NCBI GenBank assembly: GCA_027622635.1
Contig: JAQBYK010000081.1
Location: forward strand, 1-5,427
Direction of reading: 5' to 3'
DNA from: a bacterium
Lineage (GTDB): Bacteria; Patescibacteriota; Gracilibacteria; UBA1369; LOWO2-01-FULL-3
DNA length: 5,427 nucleotides
The translations under genes and the position numbers were made by a program. The notes beneath the pieces are model-generated. The model saw nothing but the letters and a program-made list of their open reading frames with translations, was not told where the DNA came from and did no database searches. Shown here one piece after another: positions 1-4,702 of the stretch (position 1 is its first letter; every line of letters starts with the position of its first letter).

Positions 1-1014
1 ATCGCTGTTAATATTCTTTCCGGATGTCAGCCTCTCGCTACCTTCGTATAGGTAAACTTTTGCGGCCGTATTTAGGTCAGTAACACTATAACGATCCACT
101 ACCAATGAACCCAGTGTTACATCACCATCGTCACTAGCTGTGAAGTCCCAAGTAACCATTTCCACTCCTGTAGCTCCTGATGGAAGCTCACCTGTTGCAG
201 GAGTGTCATCGTTTACAGTAACTGTTAGTCCACTAGCGGTTGGGGCTGGTGCATCATCGTCATCAGCTGCGTCATCATCAGCTGCGTCGTCATCAGCTGC
301 GTCGTCGTCTGCGGCTGCGTCATCGTCGTCTCCTTCTACAGGAGTGGCGCCTGAACAGTCGTCACCGACTACAGCGTTTTGAGCAACGTATGCCATTTTA
401 ACGATGGCACCCTTAGTTACAGCGTCACCAGGGTGAGCTGTTCCATCAGGGAATCCTCCAAGGATCTTTGTCCCTTCTGCGTCTTCATAACAGTATGAAG
501 CTCCCAGATAAGAATCGAACCAGTCTGTCGACTTTACGTCGCTGAATTTGTCAGCTCCGTTTTGTCCATCCAGAACCGGAAGATCAAAAGCTTTTAGGAT
601 TACTTTAGCAGCTTCTGCTCGGTTTAGCTCAGCGCCCGGTCTTACTGTTAAAGGATCTGTGCCTGTATCACCGGTGAAAACACCGTTGTTATAAGCGATA
701 CCCAGATAAGTATCATACCAAGCACCAGCAACAGAATCAGAGAAGACAGCTGAACCTAAAGTGCCATCTCCTTCCAAATCGGCGAGACATACACCTAATT
801 TTGCAGTTTCCGCTCTATTCGCACCTTTGTCTACTTCGAATGTAGCCTTTGAGTCATCTATACACTCATTGTCTACACCCCAAGCAACAGCAGCACTAGC
901 CCAGTGGTCTGCACCGACATCGCTGAAAGCAGCGAATACGGCCTGCGTGACCACAAGACTTGAGAGAATTGCCACCATTGAAGCGGAGGCAATAAATTTT
1001 CTCAGTTTGCCCAT
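1..1014 (-). CDS. Secreted S-layer homology (SLH) domain surface protein, 3' end outside the window
   Basis: Likely an exported cell-surface or S-layer protein that anchors to the cell wall through SLH domains. The frame is open from an ATG at 1014 to base 1, giving 338 residues without a stop. Residues 1-28 look like a signal peptide: MGKLRKF, a hydrophobic core, then cleavage after V-F-A. Three SLH units follow, each opening with an F-S-D box: about 29-80, 89-147 and 156-215. The first two keep an NRAE version of the TRAE motif (66-69, 131-134); the third is degenerate (V-T-K-G-A, 199-203). An Asp/Ala linker (229-254) leads to a beta-rich module ending in YLYEG..RLTSG, where the window stops. 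Cysteines 51, 76, 175 and 220 could form disulfides. The leader has no Shine-Dalgarno but has TAACCC at 1029-1024. The gene is transcribed divergently from the glycosyltransferase. The SLH call is firm; the role as the main S-layer protein is inference. Confidence 0.93.
   Translation of the reverse strand, partial: MGKLRKFIASASMVAILSSLVVTQAVFAAFSDVGADHWASAAVAWGVDNECIDDSKATFEVDKGANRAETAKLGVCLADLEGDGTLGSAVFSDSVAGAWYDTYLGIAYNNGVFTGDTGTDPLTVRPGAELNRAEAAKVILKAFDLPVLDGQNGADKFSDVKSTDWFDSYLGASYCYEDAEGTKILGGFPDGTAHPGDAVTKGAIVKMAYVAQNAVVGDDCSGATPVEGDDDDAAADDDAADDDAADDDAADDDDAPAPTASGLTVTVNDDTPATGELPSGATGVEMVTWDFTASDDGDVTLGSLVVDRYSVTDLNTAAKVYLYEGSERLTSGKNINSD
256..318 (-). repeat. 15-base tandem repeat encoding the Asp/Ala linker
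   Basis: Three 15-base units (256-270, 271-285, 286-300) and one 18-base variant (301-318) sit head to tail inside the SLH gene. On the coding strand each unit reads GCA-GCT followed by three Asp codons, giving the (DDDAA)n tract of residues 229-254. The units differ only at third codon positions (GAT/GAC). Copy number could change by slippage without breaking the frame, altering the length of the acidic spacer between the SLH anchor and the outer module. Confidence 0.85.
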
Positions 1015-1088
1015 ATTATTTGTGGGTTAAAGAAATATTGATAAAATAAACAGATAAAAGTTTGTATATATATTAAAGTTTCAATCCC

Positions 1089-1102
1089 CCGAATTAATCC
1101 GG
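1089..1102. promoter_or_regulatory. 14-base near-palindrome upstream of the SLH gene, possible operator
   Basis: CCGAATTAATCCGG is self-complementary except for one A/C mismatched pair. It lies 75-88 bases upstream of the SLH start and directly beside a TTGAAA box (1084-1079, minus strand) that could be a -35 element. The position fits a dimeric repressor or activator site. No convincing -10 is seen at the expected distance, so an operator role is a guess. Confidence 0.25.
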
Positions 1103-1320
1103 AAGATTTAAACGATTCTTTTCAATTTTTAGTTCTGCCTTGTTTTCAATGATCCAATTTTCCGGTTAGTCACAAGCTAATATTACCCATAAAACGAGGA
1201 CTGAATCCTCTTTGTTTCCTATCATTTACTAGCTATATTTGTGATCTTTTAGTGTTTTTTCGCAATTTGTATTGTTCAAATTGAAATTTATCAGAGTGAC
1301 TATACAGCGTCAATTATTTT

Positions 1321-1359
1321 AAATCCGCTTAGTCGAAGGCCTTTTGTCTAATTGGATTT
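1321..1359. repeat. 39-base interrupted inverted repeat (stem-loop)
   Basis: AAATCC (1321-1326) pairs with GGATTT (1354-1359). After a two-base internal loop, TTAG (1329-1332) pairs with CTAA (1348-1351), enclosing a 15-base apical part that contains AAGGCCTT. It lies mid-spacer, more than 200 bases from either start codon. It could be part of a structured RNA, a long 5' leader or a protein site. The strand cannot be decided because the stem forms on both. Confidence 0.4.
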
Positions 1360-1366
1360 TCGATGG

Positions 1367-1402
1367 ATAGCTAATGTCAGGTTTTGCCTTTCCCCTAGCT
1401 AT
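1367..1402. repeat. 36-base inverted repeat ATAGCTA...TAGCTAT
   Basis: A perfect 7-base inverted repeat (1367-1373 with 1396-1402) encloses a small inner AGG/CCT stem (1379-1381 with 1387-1389). It begins eight bases after the preceding stem-loop, so together they form a tandem hairpin pair. Each arm contains the palindrome TAGCTA, so the arms could also be two copies of a protein-binding site. Confidence 0.35.
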
Positions 1403-1573
1403 TTGTCATTCTTCGAACAGTCGCTTTGTATAACTGATCATTACTGTTTCTGTTTCAAAAAACAGGGTGACACATTTGGGTGTTATTGTATTATTTGACT
1501 AGTCGTAGTTTTCGCCTTGGGTTGGTTTACAAATTCTATTTTTTTGTTTTGGTATACGTGTTAGAATTCCGGC

Positions 1574-2944
1574 ATGAAGAGAGTCCTTATAATTGGCAAC
1601 GCTCCTCTTCCGGGGGAGAACACAAAATCGCGTCCGGCCGCGGGGCTTCGCACACAACAATTCCTGAAGCCTCTGTTAAATAAACGGTTCAATATCCGCC
1701 TTGTTACTATTGCAATGCCTGAGTGCTATGGGCAGGAGCCGGTCCGCCTATCCACTGAACACTCCGACAGATTTACCGAACACAGGATCTCCAAGAATGA
1801 TCCCGGGTTAATCGGATTCATCCAGGAAATACACGATCAGTTTCATCCTGACGCGATAGTCTCTATCAATACACACCCTTCTTACATCGTATCGCAGATT
1901 GATTCCCGAGCTCCTCTCTGGACCGACTTGAATGGTTGGATTATTGCCGAGGCTCAAGCACAGGCATACAAGAATGACAGCAACGACTACATTCCTCACT
2001 ACCATAGTATGGAACAATCCATATTAAGGAGGTCTGACAAAGTCTCCACCGTTTCCGAAGCTCAGAGGTTTTGTATATATGGAGAGCTGGGTACACTGGG
2101 GCGACTAAACAAGGAGAGTTTTGGTTATGAATTCTGTCATCACATCCCCAATGGCACGCAGTGGTTTCAAGGTGAGGACACATCCAATGAGTATGCCGTC
2201 TTTAATAATGTCCCCGAGGACGCCTTTGTTTTGCTCTGGATGGGTGGGTATAACACATGGGTTGATGAAGTTACTCTATTTAAAGCCGTGGAAGATGCCA
2301 TGAAGAAGTGCCCTAAGCTTTATTTCGTCTCTACGGGAGGTCAGATAGGCGGACTGGACAATAAGACATCTGAAAAATTTAAGGCGATGATAGCGCACTC
2401 AGAGCTTAGGGAACGATTTGTATTCCTGGGGTGGGTGGAAACCAAAACAATCCCCTATGTATATAGTAGAGCCGATGTTGGCATCAATGTAGATCGTCGT
2501 TGCATGGAAACCCTTACGGGCGCCCGCAATCGGATCAATGAAATGATGAAATTTGGGCTTCCCGTGATAACAACCCTCGGAAGCGAGATCTCATATGAAG
2601 TCGCACGAGCCGAAGCCGGCATCGCCGTTAAAACCGGTCAACATCAGCTTCTTACAGATGCGATACAAATTATGTACGCGGAATGGCATGGTGGACAAGA
2701 TAGAGAAAGTGTTCGTTTTAAGCGTTATCAGAAGAATGGCAGAAAATACATCGAGGAATCCTGCAATTATGAAGAAACCTTGAAACCCCTATTAAGGTGG
2801 CTGGAAAATCCGAGACCCGCTCCGGACAGAAATGTTTCACTAAATTTCAGACGCGCACGTTCACTTAGGACTGCATTTACATACCTTCGCGAGAATGGTG
2901 TGAAAAAGGCTTGGGTAAAATTCCTGCAAAAAGTGAAGCGTTAA
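1574..2944 (+). CDS. GT-B fold glycosyltransferase (GT4-like)
   Basis: Probably transfers a sugar from a nucleotide-sugar donor to an envelope glycan or glycoprotein at the cytoplasmic side; donor and acceptor cannot be read from the sequence. The 456-residue length suits a two-domain GT-B enzyme. The N-terminal domain begins with a beta strand and glycine/proline loop (KRVLIIGNAPLPG, 2-14) and runs to about residue 195. The C-terminal domain starts near 217 (FVLLWMGGYNTW) and holds the GT4-type blocks RFVFLGWV (281-288), Y-S-R-A-D-V-G-I-N-V (297-306) and GARNRINEMMKFGLPVITT (316-334), with E312 and E323 as candidate donor-binding acidic residues. The basic tail (about 425-456) looks like a membrane-surface helix. 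There is no signal peptide. The ATG at 1574 is chosen because it directly precedes the first beta strand; no Shine-Dalgarno precedes it. The gene stands alone between the spacer and a terminator. Its position opposite the SLH gene suggests, but does not prove, a role in surface glycosylation. Confidence 0.88.
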   Translation: MKRVLIIGNAPLPGENTKSRPAAGLRTQQFLKPLLNKRFNIRLVTIAMPECYGQEPVRLSTEHSDRFTEHRISKNDPGLIGFIQEIHDQFHPDAIVSINTHPSYIVSQIDSRAPLWTDLNGWIIAEAQAQAYKNDSNDYIPHYHSMEQSILRRSDKVSTVSEAQRFCIYGELGTLGRLNKESFGYEFCHHIPNGTQWFQGEDTSNEYAVFNNVPEDAFVLLWMGGYNTWVDEVTLFKAVEDAMKKCPKLYFVSTGGQIGGLDNKTSEKFKAMIAHSELRERFVFLGWVETKTIPYVYSRADVGINVDRRCMETLTGARNRINEMMKFGLPVITTLGSEISYEVARAEAGIAVKTGQHQLLTDAIQIMYAEWHGGQDRESVRFKRYQKNGRKYIEESCNYEETLKPLLRWLENPRPAPDRNVSLNFRRARSLRTAFTYLRENGVKKAWVKFLQKVKR

Positions 2945-2956
2945 CAATTGGATAAT

Positions 2957-2988
2957 AAAAAAGCCCCACCAAACGGTGAGGCCTTTTT
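2957..2988. terminator. Bidirectional intrinsic terminator between convergent genes
   Basis: The stem GCC-C-CACC (2963-2970) pairs with GGTG-A-GGC (2975-2982) around an AAAC loop, with one internal C/A mismatch. It is flanked by an A run (2957-2962) and a T run (2984-2988). U-tracts therefore follow the hairpin in both directions. It begins 12 bases after the glycosyltransferase stop and ends 14 bases before the end of the MscS-like gene on the opposite strand, so it can stop both convergent transcripts. Confidence 0.88.
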
Positions 2989-3002
2989 GTGATAAAGAAT
3001 TT

Positions 3003-3677
3003 TTACAGTTTCTTCTTTATATCAGCTAACCATTTTGCGGCGTGCTCCTTTCCTCCAAGACCGAAAGCAAGTGCGGAAGCTGCAGCAAAACCATAGACTA
3101 TAGCCTGGAAAAGAGTATCCAGCTGCGCAGTTTCGATACCTAACTGCTTAAGTCCCGGTAAAAGCGCTGTAACGATGATGCCCCATTTAGCCAAGTTAGC
3201 TAAAATTTTTGGAGAATGCATGTTGGCGCCCTTTACAGCTCTGTGTACGATCTCGTAGACAAAATTTCCCGCTACGAAACCGATCAGAACAATAACTATC
3301 GCGATAGCTACGTTTGGAAGGTAGCTGGCAATCTTTTGTAGGAAGTCATTAATATCTGTAAGACCAAGAATGTTGGCTACAGCCATTAATGTTACTACAA
3401 TCAAGAACCACTTTACCAACCATCCCAGAATTCCCGAGATTTTGATTTTACCGAAAGCTTTGAAAGTCTTATTTACTCCAAGCTTATCGACAAGATCGTC
3501 TACCTTGGTAATTTCAACTAATTTTGCAATTAGTTTACCAAGTGCCCCTGCAACCAGCAGTCCCACAATCAGGACAACCAATGCCGCAAGTAGGTTTGGA
3601 AGGTAACCAATCACCGTATCAAACAGATTCTGCATTGATGCGGTTACGGCCTCCCTCCAGGTGTCAAACTTTTCCAT
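3003..3677 (-). CDS. Small MscS-like membrane protein with conserved TM-helix repeats
   Basis: An integral membrane protein of 224 residues, related to the 'conserved TM helix' (PF05552) branch of mechanosensitive-channel-like proteins. Predicted membrane segments are about 28-50, 82-105, 122-145, 160-177 and 187-208. There is an internal repeat: GYLPNLL plus helix (24-50) and SYLPNVA plus helix (118-145). The end (SALAFGLGGKEHAAKWL, 201-217) resembles the pore-helix exit of MscS (ALAFGLGG..AA), but the protein stops right after it, so the MscS cytoplasmic beta domain and cage are missing. It may be a minimal channel, a membrane scaffold or an osmotic-response protein; conductance is not shown. 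The ATG at 3677 precedes an amphipathic helix. It lies inside a 6-base inverted repeat, with TAACC 13 bases upstream and no Shine-Dalgarno. The gene follows the lipoprotein gene with a 68-base gap and may share its transcript. Confidence 0.88.
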   Translation of the reverse strand: MEKFDTWREAVTASMQNLFDTVIGYLPNLLAALVVLIVGLLVAGALGKLIAKLVEITKVDDLVDKLGVNKTFKAFGKIKISGILGWLVKWFLIVVTLMAVANILGLTDINDFLQKIASYLPNVAIAIVIVLIGFVAGNFVYEIVHRAVKGANMHSPKILANLAKWGIIVTALLPGLKQLGIETAQLDTLFQAIVYGFAAASALAFGLGGKEHAAKWLADIKKKL

Positions 3678-3694
3678 AGGTATGAGGTTATGGA
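3673..3694 (-). promoter_or_regulatory. Inverted repeat covering the MscS-like start codon
   Basis: On the mRNA strand TCCATA (3694-3689) can pair with TATGGA (3678-3673) around a 10-base loop. The 3' arm contains the start codon. A stem of six pairs is weak but could modulate initiation in a leader that lacks a Shine-Dalgarno. Confidence 0.3.
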
Positions 3695-3707
3695 TTTATC
3701 ACTTACA

Positions 3708-3735
3708 TATTTACAAATTTCGTAGGAAATTGCAA
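3708..3735 (-). promoter_or_regulatory. Weak candidate promoter for the MscS-like gene
   Basis: TTGCAA (3735-3730) and TAAATA (3713-3708) are separated by 16 bases. This is the same spacing as the stronger promoter upstream of the lipoprotein gene. The 17-base distance from the -10 box to the TAACC leader motif is also identical in both places. Box matches are only partial, so the gene may instead rely on read-through from the lipoprotein gene. Confidence 0.3.
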
Positions 3736-3745
3736 TAATTCCTTT

Positions 3746-4315
3746 TTATTGGGCAAGTGGAAGAACTGTTGTCAAGGTTCCTCCTTCGCTGTCCGCACCT
3801 TCAATTACGAGCTCTAATGTATCTAAGTTATCAGTCTCCGCCACTTCATAATAAATTCCTGTGGTGATGGATTCTCCTACTGCGATATCTCCATATGGGG
3901 CGATGTCGTCGCCAATTAGGAAGGTTTCGTAGTCACCTTCACCTACGCTACTGTTTAGGGAGAATGCCGTGGTGTTAAAGTAGAATGGTTCATCGCCAAT
4001 ATTGGTGACTGTAGCTCCAATCCTTACAAACATGTTTCCATCGTCCGGCTCAAAGATAGGCTCGGATTTTGTTGGCCAAAAATTGAAAGTTAAGTCTGTG
4101 ATTTCTACATCAGCCCGGGCATCGAAGTAATCGATAGTGGCTTTAGCGCCTGTCAGTTCGATTGTGCCTTCCAGGGTTATTGGGGCATCTGCTGCGGGTG
4201 TGGGTGTCGCGTCTGAAGATGTTTCGTCGCTCGTTTCAGAATTTCCGCATCCGGTTAAGGAAATCGACATTAAAAAAAATGCCATCAAAGTAATTAAAAG
4301 TTTTTTTGTAAGCAT
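3746..4315 (-). CDS. DUF4352-type lipoprotein
   Basis: An exported lipid-anchored protein of 189 residues with unknown function. Residues 1-22 form a lipoprotein signal peptide (MLTKK, hydrophobic stretch), and the lipobox L-T-G-C puts the lipid on C23. A Ser/Thr/Asp/Pro-rich tether follows (24-46). The folded part (about 47-189) is beta-rich. Its segment MFVRIGATVTNIGDEPFYF (95-113) matches the pattern of DUF4352/telokin-like immunoglobulin-fold domains ('v.v.vtNiGdepf.f'), followed by an F-S-L strand and a typical late strand TTGIYYEV (151-158). Such domains occur in bacterial surface lipoproteins and are thought to bind other proteins; the partner is unknown. It has the best promoter in the window (4375-4348), a leader of about 25 bases and TAACCCC at 4330-4324 instead of a Shine-Dalgarno. 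It probably forms a transcription unit with the MscS-like gene downstream, which suggests a shared membrane-related role. Confidence 0.87.
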   Translation of the reverse strand: MLTKKLLITLMAFFLMSISLTGCGNSETSDETSSDATPTPAADAPITLEGTIELTGAKATIDYFDARADVEITDLTFNFWPTKSEPIFEPDDGNMFVRIGATVTNIGDEPFYFNTTAFSLNSSVGEGDYETFLIGDDIAPYGDIAVGESITTGIYYEVAETDNLDTLELVIEGADSEGGTLTTVLPLAQ

Positions 4316-4347
4316 AAGAATGAGGGGTTATTAACTATACAAAATTA

Positions 4348-4375
4348 ATTATAATACTAATGGTGAGAATGTGAA
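4348..4375 (-). promoter_or_regulatory. Sigma-70-type promoter for the lipoprotein gene
   Basis: A -35 box TTCACA (4375-4370, five of six matches to TTGACA) is separated by 16 bases from a perfect -10 box TATAAT (4353-4348). Transcription would start near 4341 and give a leader of about 25 bases to the ATG at 4315. It lies just downstream of the DUF4325 gene, so the lipoprotein gene can be expressed independently of the regulatory pair. Confidence 0.6.
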
Positions 4376-4395
4376 GGGAAAATGCGATTTATCCC
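4376..4395 (-). other. Hairpin abutting the lipoprotein promoter
   Basis: On the minus strand GGGA (4395-4392) pairs with TCCC (4379-4376), with two further A-T pairs inside. It begins five bases after the DUF4325 stop and ends exactly at the -35 box of the next promoter. It lacks a U-tract, so it is a poor intrinsic terminator. It may be a weak transcript end or an operator next to the promoter. Confidence 0.25.
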
Positions 4396-4399
4396 GTAT

Positions 4400-4690
4400 T
4401 CATCGAAATTTAAAATGCTTACCTTCAAGTTCTGTTAGAAGTTCCAGAGTTGCTTTTACCGAAGAATTATCAGTATTGCTCAATACTACATTTTGACCGA
4501 ATTCTTCAATAAGCGGTGTCAAAAATTCATCACCCCATGATGGTGAAAAAACATCCACCCCTGAAAAATCGACTTCAATTTCTTCACTTTTTCCTACATT
4601 ACGCATGTTTGGTTTGAAAGCCAGATAGGCCTCTTTCCCAAGCTGCCTGGAAGTTAATATGTTACCGAATTTTTTTAACTCAATTTTCAT
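4400..4690 (-). CDS. STAS-like DUF4325 protein, probable partner of the GHKL protein
   Basis: A small cytoplasmic protein of 96 residues that matches the STAS-like DUF4325 family (PF14213), relatives of anti-sigma-factor antagonists. The family pattern is clear: an opening strand and F-G-N-I-L-T-S-R-Q-L-G (8-18), an amphipathic helix (18-30), the core strand IEVDFSGVDVFSPSWGDE (38-55), then a helix and a final strand with N-V-V-L-S-N-T (67-73). In classical STAS antagonists a Ser or Thr at the turn after the core strand is phosphorylated by a GHKL kinase. S49 or S51 in S-P-S-W-G-D-E occupies that place here, but phosphorylation is inference. The gene starts 12 bases after the HTH-GHKL stop and must be cotranscribed with it. 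No Shine-Dalgarno is present; an AATTATAATT palindrome precedes the ATG. The stop is TGA, evidence against a code in which TGA means glycine. Confidence 0.85.
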   Translation of the reverse strand: MKIELKKFGNILTSRQLGKEAYLAFKPNMRNVGKSEEIEVDFSGVDVFSPSWGDEFLTPLIEEFGQNVVLSNTDNSSVKATLELLTELEGKHFKFR

Positions 4691-4702
4691 AATTATAATT
4701 TC

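Larger units (their letters stand above)
1015..1573. other. Long AT-rich divergent spacer with inverted repeats, no convincing gene
   Basis: This 559-base region separates the start codons of the SLH gene and the glycosyltransferase and should hold both promoters. I see no reading frame with coding character and no tRNA. It contains a near-palindrome at 1089-1102; a GAGGA/TCCTC hairpin at 1196-1210 followed by TTTGTTT; two adjacent larger stem-loops at 1321-1359 and 1367-1402; and a perfect CTGTTT/AAACAG hairpin at 1450-1465. CTAGCTAT occurs twice (1229-1236 and 1395-1402). Promoter-like boxes are weak: TTGAAA at 1084-1079 (-) with AT-rich sequence after it but no well-spaced -10, and TTGTCA at 1403-1408 (+) with TATAAC at 1429-1434, a long 20-base spacing. 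Confidence 0.7.

Noticed and set aside
256..318. CRISPR-like tandem repeats
   Set aside because: Units are 15 bases, contiguous without spacers, and in frame in a protein linker.
140..382. Open frame on the plus strand rich in Ser and Ala
   Set aside because: It is the antisense reading of the Asp/Ala linker and neighbouring codons of the SLH gene; the minus frame has a signal peptide and SLH domains.
761..1030. Open frame on the plus strand
   Set aside because: Antisense to the SLH N-terminus, with no recognisable features.
1196..1210. GAGGA/TCCTC hairpin followed by T-rich sequence as a plus-strand terminator
   Set aside because: No plus-strand gene ends here, the stem has only five pairs and the T run is interrupted.
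1480..1683. Open frame on the plus strand overlapping the glycosyltransferase start
   Set aside because: It begins in AT-rich spacer and overlaps the well-supported glycosyltransferase in another frame; the hydrophobic stretch comes from T-rich sequence.
3724..3743. AGGAA/TTCCT hairpin with T run as a terminator of the lipoprotein gene
   Set aside because: The T run is on the plus strand, where no gene ends; in the minus-strand transcript no U-tract follows the hairpin.
4400..4402. UGA-as-glycine code as in Gracilibacteria
   Set aside because: TGA ends the DUF4325 gene at the expected family length, and no in-frame TGA is needed in any gene; glycine uses GGN codons.
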